Below the pieces are notes generated by a model. That model was not told the DNA's origin, did no database searches, and saw nothing but the letters and a program-made list of their open reading frames with translations. A DNA stretch of 64,000 bases from Symsagittifera roscoffensis. Its lineage: Eukaryota > Xenacoelomorpha > Acoela > Convolutidae. Location of the stretch: contig NW_026971149.1 in assembly GCF_963678635.1 (NCBI RefSeq), positions 1,118,001-1,182,000 on the forward strand. Reading direction: 5' to 3'. The position numbers were made by a program, and so were the translations under genes. The first letter of the stretch is position 1. The number at the start of each line of letters is the position of its first letter. Positions 1 through 8,674 of this stretch are shown in pieces.

Positions 1-514
1 TTATTGTCGTATAACATTTTGGAAATGTTTTTGTCTAATTTCTAATCTATTTTGGTTAATTCTAATCTATGAAGGTCTTGTTCGAGACTTATGGTCGCAC
101 CAGATGAGTTAGGACTGGAGTGTATAACTCATAGAGTAATTTCGGATAGGGTACACCGTCTGCTCGTCACGCTATCTTATTTTCGGCCGGATAGATTCGT
201 GCAACTTCTTAGTCTAATACCGATCCTAATCTTACTCTTATACTATCTAGTCTCAGGTTGTTTAACTAGTCTCTGCTAGGCTCAATAGATCTAGGGTATA
301 CTGGTTTATTGCGGCTGCTGAAGTACTCGGGAGAGTGCAACTAATTTCTAAGTTAAATTCAAATCTCTCTGGTGCTGAAATTACAAGTAATTTCAGCACT
401 TACAAATAAGTGGGTTGTTAGTTAGATGGATCATGATTGGTTAATATTAAATACTTTACATTGGTAAAATCTCTAATTTATCCAATCATAAAATGTAGTT
501 TAGATCAGGTTCCA
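1..514 (-). repeat. 3' LTR of element 1 (truncated by window edge)
   Basis: Matches 18409-18922 without gaps and with two mismatches. The inner border is at 514: after it this copy continues into element sequence, while the other copy enters flanking repeat. Read on the minus strand the LTR begins TGGAACCTGATC, the expected TG start. A short purine-rich run (GGATGGG) lies directly upstream on the minus strand at about 515-521 and may be the polypurine tract. A perfect hairpin sits at 372-399. Confidence 0.92.
372..399. repeat. Perfect 13-bp hairpin inside the LTR
   Basis: GTGCTGAAATTAC at 372-384 is followed by two bases and its exact reverse complement at 387-399. The same hairpin is at 18780-18807 in the other LTR with no change. 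Its position in the LTR would suit a transcript-end or R-region structure, but that role is inference. Confidence 0.8.
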
Positions 515-2031
515 CCCATCCGGGTTTTACAGAGTTTTTTAGAACAGTTCTTCTGTAATTCAAAAGATGGATGATGGACGTTGGTATTTGGTGAACATCA
601 TAATTTTCTTCCGCTTCTTCTTTGTTAAAGAAGTTTCAGGAAGCTGGAGTTAGGGACATAAGACGTTGTGTTCTTTTTGTGACAACGACTGAGTCTCTGC
701 ATCAAAATCAATTCTGGTTTCAGAATGGTTGGCTATGTCAGGTTTTTCTGTTCTTCGAGGAGAACTTCTTTTGTATCTGATCTAGCTTGGGAATGGCGTG
801 GAGATTGTGCGTGGAGGGGATGCCTGGTTTCTCGGATCTGTACGTATACTTGAACATCGAGGTGGTCATTGGTCTAGTTCAATGACGTCCTTTTCTGCGA
901 GGTCAAGTCGTACTCTAAATCCTTTGAGTTGTGATTGTGAGCGGCATATTGATTGTAGTTGGTCATTCTCTCTCGAGTGTGGTGGGGTCGTTTTGTCTTT
1001 TGATGTTCGTCCTTGGTGTTGTATCCTGATCTATGTATTGCATCATGTAATTTACATTTTATAAAACTTTTATTAGTTTAATATTTTTTAATTATGATTT
1101 TAGTTAATTGTTTTCACAAAAGCTTTTTGTTTTAGTTCGGTTATTTTGAAGAGTTACTCACCCTTGAGTAGCTCTTATTAAAAATAGGAGTGTGGTCACA
1201 AAGCGTGGATGTAGCGCGGTGGGTTAGGCCGGCTATAGAGCATGCTCAGGACGTCCTTCCTGGTGGGTTAGGCCAGGGGTGGGAGTATGATTACATGCGG
1301 TTTTTGTGAGGGGTCCTGTTATGTGACAACGTTTTATGTTGGGTTTGTTGTGGTCTTTTTTATGTCTTGTTGGTTATGTCCTTTTTCCAAAAATCAAATT
1401 GTTTGTGGTATGGGTTTGTCTTTCGACTTTTTTGTGTTTTATTAATTCTTTCTGAGACTTCAAAAGTATCCAGTTTCAAACTGGGTTAATCCGGTTTGGG
1501 TACCGTTGGTTTCCTTTTCTTAGTCATGCTGTTATTCTATGATTTGTGGTATTTAGTAAGCTGCGTTGGTTAGTTTTGTTTAGTATATGATTCCTTTCCA
1601 ACCGGGTTAAGGGAAAGTTTGAAACATGTTATTTTATGTTAGAGTTATTGAGTGTGAAAACTTGAAACTGAAATTCATTTTTTTAAACAATTCTTCGTGG
1701 GCGAGCTGTGCGAGTGTGGATAGAATTTCTGTGCGAATGAATGAGATTATGAAAAGGTTAGTACTGCATTTGCATTTTATTAATTTACTACGTAGAATTT
1801 GGAAATTTACTGCTAGTTATGGGGGAATTTTAAGTTACAAATTATCATTATAATTAGATTTACTGCTTGGGGGAAAATTTTATAGATGAATTTACTGCAT
1901 TGGTATTAAATTTAATAATTTATAAGTGTAAGAGATTAATAATAGAATTTTAAAATTGTTTGATGAAATTTGCGATTTTTTATTTGTCTTTTTTGGTTTT
2001 TGTAGGTGATTGTCGGATGAAAGCTAAAAAT
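515..2031 (-). other. Element 1 3' non-coding region
   Basis: About 1.5 kb between the predicted intron and the 3' LTR. I see no ORF with recognisable content on either strand. A 13-bp direct repeat, GGTGGGTTAGGCC, occurs at 1218-1230 and 1262-1274 on the plus strand, in a locally GC-rich island (about 1205-1290) that stands out from the AT-rich surroundings. The rest is low-complexity T-rich sequence. Confidence 0.6.
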
Positions 2032-2109
2032 CTAAAGAAAACAGGGATAAAGAATGGTGAGTTTTTAATATTGTAATTAGTTAGTAATATTCATTTAATT
2101 CATACTTAC
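2032..2109 (-). promoter_or_regulatory. Predicted 78-nt intron directly after the ORF3 stop
   Basis: On the minus strand, three bases after the ORF3 stop codon, CAG|GTAAGTATG gives a consensus 5' splice site (GT at 2109-2108). TACTAAC, a textbook branch-point sequence, is at 2086-2080. A pyrimidine-rich CTGTTTTCTTTAG ends with AG at 2033-2032. Spacing between the three signals is normal for a short metazoan intron. It would lie in the 3' UTR of the ORF3 message or join that region to another exon. Splicing itself is inferred. Confidence 0.6.
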
Positions 2110-2112
2110 CTG

Positions 2113-3918
2113 TTAGTCGTCGGGGAAAAAACTATGGGGGAAGATGTCGTGGATGAGATCGGAAGTTGTTAGTAGTTTAGCTAAGATGCGGATGATATTT
2201 TTAGTCTGAAGCAGTGGCCAAAGCAATTGAAGTGCTTTAATGGTGGTTAGTTCTTCAGTGCCAACTGCAAACTCATAAGGTGTGTTTTGGATTAGATTAT
2301 ATAATTTGTGATTGAATTTAGTGTTGTGGATGAATTCTAATATTGGGATTTCTATAGGTTGTACAAACTCGTGCGGGATAAGGAAGGGTCGGTTTTCGTC
2401 GGCGTTGAAGGTCTTGATGATGGGGCAGAAGATGTAAATTTGGGTTATGGGGTCGTAATTACGAAGAATACCATGAAGGTTAGTGTCTTTAATACAATAT
2501 GTGAAATTTAGGAAATATGGTGAAGTGTATTTTGAATTAATGAATTGAAAACGATGGTGTGGTTGTCTAGAGGGTGTGTGTAGGTCAAAGTGATTTTGGA
2601 TGAAACGATAATAACTATATGTGTGGGTTTGTTTAGTGCGCAACATAATATCGTGTGAGCAGTGCAAATCTCTTTCGTGTGGTGCAAGGAAATGAAAGGT
2701 TAGTGAAAAGATTTGGAAGCGTTCTTTAAAACTTTCGTATGCTTGTGTGTCTGTTAGTGCTTCTGAAATAATGTGGTCATATTTACGGTCGAAGATGTTT
2801 AGTGTAAATACATATGGTGTCTTGATGAAAAATTTCTCGGTGATTTGTGGATTAGCGAAGCCATCGTCGTCTAGGAATTGATCTTGGTTAGCTCTGATGA
2901 TGTTGTGATCGTAGTATTTTAGTGTATATTCATTAGCTCTAGGTGCAGTGTGTATTTTTAGTGATTTTTTATATCCAACGTAAGTAAATTGTCTAGCGGT
3001 TAGTGGTGTAGTTAGTCGATATAGCATGTCCTTATTTCGTTCTATATCGATGGAAGTGCTGGATAAAGGTAAGCAAAGAGGGTTAGTGAAATGATAGTAT
3101 GAGGTCCAAGAGAGAGTGGGTATTAAAACGTATTCATCTACAAAGTTGCGTGTTTCATTAGTGTCGTGGGGGGTGTTTAAGGTGTATTGTGGGAATGAGG
3201 GTAAGGTTATGGCTAAAAATTCTTTCGTGTTAGTATGTTTGGGGTGGTTGATGTATTCACGGGCTGTTCCTGGTTTTGCTGGGAAAGGATGGCTGGGGAA
3301 CTTTCTTTTAAAAGTGCGATAAGCTCTATTAGTGTTGAGTGAAGATATAGTGGATGTGGATGACGGTGTTAATGATTCATTATAATCTGAAGAGAGTGTA
3401 GGGGTAGGGGGGTTGGATGAATTTATAGTGGAGGAAATTTGGTTTATGGTTGGGGTATTAAGGTGGTAGGGTTGTTGTTGGAGGGTAATAAAATTATCTA
3501 GCTCTGGGGAGATTCGGGGGGTGTCGGGAGAATGAGATGATTGGTCAGAATGGTATGAGGAGTAGGTTGGGGTAACTTGGGAAGCATAAGAGGGTGTGGA
3601 AGTGATTGGGTCAGGGTTATTGGATAATATGGGTTGAAAAGGGGGTTGAGAAAATTTAGAAGAGTTATGAAAATTATTGGATGGGGATGGTTCTGAGTCG
3701 GCAAATTCATCGGGGGTTTCAATATTCGGGTTATTGAGTTGTGAGATGGAGTATAAAACTGAGATATGTGAGTTAGTGTCGGAATTCATGCCTGATGTTA
3801 CATTACTAGATGGGAAATCGGGTGGCGGAAAAGCAAAAAGTGGTATTATTGGGATTGGAGATGTGAGATTGGTTGGGTGGGAATTTGATCGGTGTAGTGA
3901 TCCAAGTTGTCGGCTCAT
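2113..3918 (-). CDS. ORF3: 601-aa protein of unknown function downstream of the envelope-like gene
   Basis: A complete 601-codon ORF ending in TAA. Residues 1 to about 230 are very rich in Ser, Pro, Thr and Asn and look disordered. The remaining 370 residues are rich in Tyr, Phe and His, look folded, and have no signal peptide or membrane segment I can see. Its ATG (3918-3916) overlaps the envelope stop TGA (3917-3915) as ATGA, so it is probably translated by termination-reinitiation from the same mRNA. The stop is followed at once by a strong splice donor. Its position beyond env matches where complex retroviruses put accessory genes, but I recognise no family. It is not a gag or pol fragment. 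Confidence 0.75.
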   Translation of the reverse strand: MSRQLGSLHRSNSHPTNLTSPIPIIPLFAFPPPDFPSSNVTSGMNSDTNSHISVLYSISQLNNPNIETPDEFADSEPSPSNNFHNSSKFSQPPFQPILSNNPDPITSTPSYASQVTPTYSSYHSDQSSHSPDTPRISPELDNFITLQQQPYHLNTPTINQISSTINSSNPPTPTLSSDYNESLTPSSTSTISSLNTNRAYRTFKRKFPSHPFPAKPGTAREYINHPKHTNTKEFLAITLPSFPQYTLNTPHDTNETRNFVDEYVLIPTLSWTSYYHFTNPLCLPLSSTSIDIERNKDMLYRLTTPLTARQFTYVGYKKSLKIHTAPRANEYTLKYYDHNIIRANQDQFLDDDGFANPQITEKFFIKTPYVFTLNIFDRKYDHIISEALTDTQAYESFKERFQIFSLTFHFLAPHERDLHCSHDIMLRTKQTHTYSYYRFIQNHFDLHTPSRQPHHRFQFINSKYTSPYFLNFTYCIKDTNLHGILRNYDPITQIYIFCPIIKTFNADENRPFLIPHEFVQPIEIPILEFIHNTKFNHKLYNLIQNTPYEFAVGTEELTTIKALQLLWPLLQTKNIIRILAKLLTTSDLIHDIFPHSFFPDD

Positions 3919-6533
3919 CGTGGGCTAAAAAAATTATTATTTTGAGACTGAAAAGCGGTGGTATGGGGTTGTTCAATAATTTGTTCATAAGTATTATCAT
4001 CTTGTGATTGATGTGTCATTATATGTTGGATGGGACTTTGCGATGTAGTGAGTCGAAAATTTGGATTATGTGTGATTGCTAAATTTCGAAAATTTCGTGG
4101 GACTAGGGATAGTGGATGGTTATGTGGTAGGGGTGGTAATTGTGGTGCCGTTGGCGTTGTGTCTACATTGTTATGCTCTTCGTCGTATGTGTTTTGTCGT
4201 GTTGCTATTTTTGTGTTGTATTCTTTTATTTGTGCGTCTAAAAGAATTTTGTTTATAGATGTGGAAAAAATTCCGAAAAATCCTGCAAAGAGTATGCGTG
4301 CTACGCTTGCTTGTCTGTTTACTTGTGTGTGTATAGCACATGTGTTGTAGATTCCTTTTAAAAGTGAGAAAAGAAATCCAATAAAGTTAAACATTGCGTA
4401 TAAAATAGTCAATTTTTCTAAGATGTAGTAGGGCCATCCTAGAAAATCAAGGATTTCATTTTTGAGTGTAACAAAACTAAAAATGTTGATTGGTGATATA
4501 TCTTGGGGACGGTATTTTTCGCCGTTTAGATATATATAATCTTTAATGTCTTTAAAATATCCGCTATAGTCTTGCGTGTAGATATCGGCAAATCCTGCGG
4601 TTTCTGCAAGTTTGCGTAGATTTTGGTCAATTGATTGCCTTTGTATAGTGTCCATTTGTGTTAACAATTCTTGGAATTGTTGTGTTCTAATGTGATGTTG
4701 AATATCTGATTTTGAGTATATTCCTATTGATTGTAAGTCTATATTTGGGTTTCGAGCAATAGCGCGAATGCTTTCTGGTGAAAATTTTTTGAGTGGTTGC
4801 ATTAATGTGGGATATGGAGTGAGAAGATAATATTTATTTTCATCAGGATTTAGTTGTACTACATTGTGGCTATTTTCTGATCCACATGGGACTGCGGTAT
4901 CCCAGAAATAGGTTCTTCGTGAAAGTGTATCCACGAAATGTACTTTATTCTTATAAAAGATAGGGATTCTTTTATAACAACGTTTATCTTCAAAAACGTA
5001 TAGTGGTGATACTTTTTTAGTGCAAGTACAAAACCATAAGATGTTTCCTTCATAGTCTAAAAAATTTGATCTATTTCCTGATAATAAGTATCCTGCATAG
5101 GGTATTTTTAATACTGCTAGTGCGAGTGATTGTAATATTTGTGTTCGTTCTAATTCGCATAGTTGGTGTAGTGTTTCTAATTCGGAGAGTGACATTTCTT
5201 GAAAAATGCGGCTAATTGTATAATCTAGTTTCATGTCTAAGTGAATATCATAGTGGATATTACCGAAATATGTAGTATTCATTAGTGATAATTCTTGTAA
5301 ACGTGTGCTATGAGCGTCTTGGGGTTTTAGATGTCCACCAGGTTGACCTATGCTTTTTTGAAATTTAACTGGTATATATGATGTTCCTTCATTTTTGCGT
5401 TTACTTGTGGCGTATGGGTCGATTTTTATTTTTCCAGTGGTCATGTCGAATCCATTTTCGTATTCAACTAGTATTTCAGAGTATTGTGTTTTATGAAGTG
5501 GATTTCTATATTTACATGCAAGTTCTGTTTCTTGATATATTTGAAAACATGTTAATTTATTTTCTATTTTGTGAATGTTTCGAAAATCAGTACTTATTTT
5601 TCGTGATGGATTTACTTGTTCATATGGTATTGATTGTATGAAATATTTGTCGTGAAATTTGATCATACGAGCGTGTACTCTTGCTACTTGAAATGTTGTA
5701 CATGTATCTTCGGGGAACCAAACAATTGTTGCTTGTGTTCTCGTTGTAGGGTCGCAATAACCTTGATCATTTTTACAAGGTAATCGGATTCCTTGATAGA
5801 TCATTGTATTATCAGATAAATCTCGTGTGAGTTGTATTTTTTCGAGTTGTATTTTCCAATCGAAAAACATTATTTCTTGGTATCCTTTATTTTTCGTGTC
5901 TGCTTTGCAGTTTGATGGGTTATTTATACCAATGTGTGGTATCCAATGTTTATCGTGTAGGTCATAGGTTAATCGTCCGTGTGCGCCGTTATACGGGTAT
6001 TTGTCGTCTAATTTTATATGTCCTTGGTGTCTTTCAAGTTGTGATTGATGTACGGAGTCTGAAAAAACTTGAAAGTTAACTAACTTTCTTTCGGAGTTTT
6101 TATTTTGTGTGATGTTTAATCTAAGTAATTCATCCTTACAATCGTCGGGATTGAGATGTAAAAGATGTTCTATATTACTCTGATAGAATGATTCATGGTC
6201 AAGTCGGTTTTTGTTTCCGTTCGAGACTTGTGAACAATGTACTTTCTTTTCGGAGAATGTTGCTGTAAATTTATAACCTGTAACTGTTGTTGCTCGGGCT
6301 TTTGAATAGAGTGTTGCTATTACATTTGTGGTTTCTATAGCTTGTGGTTCTGTTTCACATTGTGACACTTGATTTATTGCATATTTGTGTAGTGTTTTTT
6401 GTTCATTTTCTTCACAATCGTAATGTGTTACTAATAAATCTTGTGGTCCTGTACGGGGGGAAGGGTTTATGTTTTGATTTGAGGTTATTAGAAAAAGGAG
6501 TTGGAAAAAAATTAATAATTTTAGAATATACAT
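3915..6533 (-). CDS. env: Envelope-like membrane glycoprotein (872 aa)
   Basis: A complete ORF placed after integrase, the env position of an LTR element. The first 20 or so residues are hydrophobic (MYILKLLIFFQLLFLITS) and look like a signal peptide. The ectodomain is about 680 residues with many cysteines and several N-X-S/T sites, for example NIT and NRS. Near the C terminus there are two hydrophobic segments, about residues 705-729 and 744-764, then a polar Pro/Thr/Gln-rich tail of about 108 residues. I see no clear RXXR furin site and cannot assign it to a known fusion-protein class. It would let the element make enveloped particles, which is inference. The start overlaps the end of the upstream frame (stop at 6521-6523) and its stop overlaps the ORF3 start. 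Confidence 0.75.
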   Translation of the reverse strand: MYILKLLIFFQLLFLITSNQNINPSPRTGPQDLLVTHYDCEENEQKTLHKYAINQVSQCETEPQAIETTNVIATLYSKARATTVTGYKFTATFSEKKVHCSQVSNGNKNRLDHESFYQSNIEHLLHLNPDDCKDELLRLNITQNKNSERKLVNFQVFSDSVHQSQLERHQGHIKLDDKYPYNGAHGRLTYDLHDKHWIPHIGINNPSNCKADTKNKGYQEIMFFDWKIQLEKIQLTRDLSDNTMIYQGIRLPCKNDQGYCDPTTRTQATIVWFPEDTCTTFQVARVHARMIKFHDKYFIQSIPYEQVNPSRKISTDFRNIHKIENKLTCFQIYQETELACKYRNPLHKTQYSEILVEYENGFDMTTGKIKIDPYATSKRKNEGTSYIPVKFQKSIGQPGGHLKPQDAHSTRLQELSLMNTTYFGNIHYDIHLDMKLDYTISRIFQEMSLSELETLHQLCELERTQILQSLALAVLKIPYAGYLLSGNRSNFLDYEGNILWFCTCTKKVSPLYVFEDKRCYKRIPIFYKNKVHFVDTLSRRTYFWDTAVPCGSENSHNVVQLNPDENKYYLLTPYPTLMQPLKKFSPESIRAIARNPNIDLQSIGIYSKSDIQHHIRTQQFQELLTQMDTIQRQSIDQNLRKLAETAGFADIYTQDYSGYFKDIKDYIYLNGEKYRPQDISPINIFSFVTLKNEILDFLGWPYYILEKLTILYAMFNFIGFLFSLLKGIYNTCAIHTQVNRQASVARILFAGFFGIFSTSINKILLDAQIKEYNTKIATRQNTYDEEHNNVDTTPTAPQLPPLPHNHPLSLVPRNFRNLAITHNPNFRLTTSQSPIQHIMTHQSQDDNTYEQIIEQPHTTAFQSQNNNFFSPR

Positions 6534-7654
6534 GTGTATGATAATCCTGAGTATGGGTTATAAAATGTTATGTAACCAATTGTGTTTTTGGTATATCTGT
6601 CGTATTTATATATTACTTCAGTAGTTATAAACGGTGGTGGTAGTGATTGAGCTGTTATATTAGGTGGGTTTAATGGGTAGGGATGTTGAGTAATGTTGTT
6701 TAACTTAACTGTGATTTCAAATTTTAATTGTAAACTGTTTTGTTGGAGTATTTGAATATTGTGATCACGGATATCGTTGTGAATATCTTGGCGATATTGT
6801 AATCTATTAAGTGCCCAGTTATGAAGGCGGTTACTTTCTTGATGTTGTCCAAATAATGGTGGAGGTGCTGTGAATGTATTCCAATCTAATCTTAAAGGAA
6901 TATTTGTTAATGATTGTTCTCGGTATCTTGCGTCGAGATTGTTTGGAAAAGTTAAGTTAAGGGGTGTCGGTGAAATTTGACTAATTGATGGTGTTGATGG
7001 AAGTGATAATGTTTCGGGTAGTGATGAAGATGTTGTATCTGTAGAAATGTCAATGGGGTCATTGACTAAATTTGGTTCACCTTGTGTGAATGAATGTGTA
7101 GTCCAATATGGTAGTCGTGATGTTAGGTTTGGGGGGTTAAACGGATTTTCTCGTGCTTGTTCAGATGTTGGTGTTGAACCTAAGTAATCTGAGGGTAGGC
7201 TTGAAGTGCTTCGTTGTGAAAAAAGTGTAGGAGTTTCTGGTGTGATACCAGTGGTGTTTTCTGGAGTGGTTTGTGATGGTGATTGAGGTATTTCAAAATG
7301 AACTCGAGGAGTTTAAAAATTTCTATTTCGACGAGGATGTATAATTTGTCTATTTATTTCTGTTGTGTTTTGGTTTTGACTTAGGTGTCGTATTCTACTT
7401 AGTTCTTGTGGTAGTGTTGGGTAAAGGTTATATGTTGGTTCACTTAGAGATGCTTGTCGTTGAACTGGTTCTAGTGGTTCAGATAAACGAGCGTGCCGTT
7501 CTTCAAAGGTGTATGGATTATCTTGAAAAGAAATTCGTGTAGATGTATGAGGATTTTGAGTAGTTGAAGGTGGTGTTGGGTTATCTTGGGATGATGTCGG
7601 TGAAGACTGACTCTGTGATTGTGGGGTAGCAATTTTTGATGGATTTTTGATTTG
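6521..7654 (-). CDS. Long open frame without a Met, upstream of env (one in-frame TAA)
   Basis: On the minus strand one frame stays open from 7654 to the stop at 6523-6521, except for a single TAA at 7315-7313. The second part is 263 codons and I find no ATG in it. The first part is about 113 codons, Pro/Ser/Thr/Gln-rich and Arg-rich near its end. The second part starts Thr/Pro/Ser-rich and becomes a more folded-looking Leu/Asn/Tyr-rich domain of about 130 residues. It ends ten bases inside the env ORF. A Met-less frame this long in a young element could be a downstream exon of a spliced message or the product of recoding. It could also be a decayed accessory gene. No family is recognised. 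Confidence 0.5.
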
Positions 7655-7659
7655 TTACT

Positions 7660-7848
7660 TTAGTGGGAAGGTTTATGTTTATTATAATATTCTTCCAAAA
7701 AAATGATTAGAAAAATTGTTGCTAGGGCAAATGTGATGATTGCTTTCTTTATACATTTGCATATTGTCAAAATGAGGGATGATAAAAATGTTAAGAAAAT
7801 TACAAACAATAAAAAAATATCAGTTCTACTGAAAATTGTTCGTATCAT
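7660..7848 (-). CDS. Small two-pass hydrophobic protein (62 aa)
   Basis: The 62 residues contain two strongly hydrophobic segments (about 11-29 and 36-50) split by a short CKCIKK cluster, followed by a charged C-terminal tail. This resembles small viral ion-channel or membrane proteins only in layout. Its ATG overlaps the stop of the upstream 76-aa ORF as ATGA (7848-7845), which supports both being translated from one message. It lies between integrase and the envelope region. Confidence 0.45.
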   Translation of the reverse strand: MIRTIFSRTDIFLLFVIFLTFLSSLILTICKCIKKAIITFALATIFLIIFLEEYYNKHKPSH

Positions 7849-8075
7849 TTAGACAAGTTGTATGAATCGTACCTGTGGATATAATCAAGGGTTTTGGAAA
7901 GTTGGAGAAATAGTTCGAGGATAGTGTAGAAAATTAAAAAAATGTTACAAAAAATGATTAGGATTATTAGAAAAGATTCAAGTATATCAAAAAGAAAGAT
8001 TATGAAGGTTTCAAGTATTGTAAAAAAATGTTTAAGATTTATGAGAATTTTAGCAACTGTTTGAGAGAAGAGCAT
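7845..8075 (-). CDS. Small hydrophobic protein (76 aa) preceding the 62-aa ORF
   Basis: Residues from about 17 to 58 are almost wholly Ile, Leu and Phe, enough for one long or two short membrane helices, with a polar Tyr/Asp/Ser tail. It stops with TGA overlapping the next ATG. The AT-rich base composition alone yields many Ile/Leu/Phe codons, so a chance ORF is possible. The exact ATGA junction raises my confidence. Confidence 0.4.
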   Translation of the reverse strand: MLFSQTVAKILINLKHFFTILETFIIFLFDILESFLIILIIFCNIFLIFYTILELFLQLSKTLDYIHRYDSYNLSK

Positions 8076-8674
8076 TTAAGAAATGATCTTTTGGTCGAAT
8101 ATTTTTTGCTGTTTGGGGCGATTTTCAAGTGTGGTCGAATTATTTATTATTTTTTTGACAAGTGGGTTGAGTTTTGTAAAAAATTGTTGGGGGCAATTCT
8201 TATGGTGATCGGGAGGTCGTCTTTTTCTTTATTTTTGTTTGTCAAATGATCTGGGGTATGGTGAGATTTTTATACTTTAGGCTAATTAAAATGTTCATTT
8301 TGTTACTTTAGGCTAAGTTAACAAATTTGTTTTGGGGGTATTCGTGGTCTGAATTGGGGAAATATTGTTGATCTTTGGGTTATTAGATAAGGGAGGGGTA
8401 CGGTATTATGGTGATATTTATTTTAGTTGTCAAGTTGGAGTGGTTTGCTTATTTTTGACCTGGAGGTCGTAAAGTTATAGTTATAGATGTGCCTGGAGTT
8501 CTAGATTATTCGTCTAATTGATCTTAGTTTGAGTTAGAGAAAGTGACGGATTGGATGAATCCTATTGGTCTATTTTGAACTAGAATTATTGCATACTTGT
8601 CAGCATGTTATTTTGAAAAATGTAAATGAAAAATGTTTCGGAGGTTTCAAGATTGTGAAGTATAAAGTTTAAAA
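8076..8674 (-). other. Gap between integrase and the small membrane ORFs
   Basis: About 600 bp with no ORF I can support. It contains a 13-bp direct repeat, TACTTTAGGCTAA, at 8273-8285 and 8304-8316 on the plus strand. It is where a promoter or splice acceptor for the env-region message would be expected, but I could not identify a convincing one. Confidence 0.5.

Noticed and set aside
91-279. 62-codon ORF repeated in both LTRs (also 18499-18687)
   Set aside because: It is duplicated only because the LTR is, and it is on the strand opposite to the element genes. No sign of coding.
1205-1290. tRNA-like A-box sequence in a GC-rich island
   Set aside because: No B box or cloverleaf arms could be found downstream.
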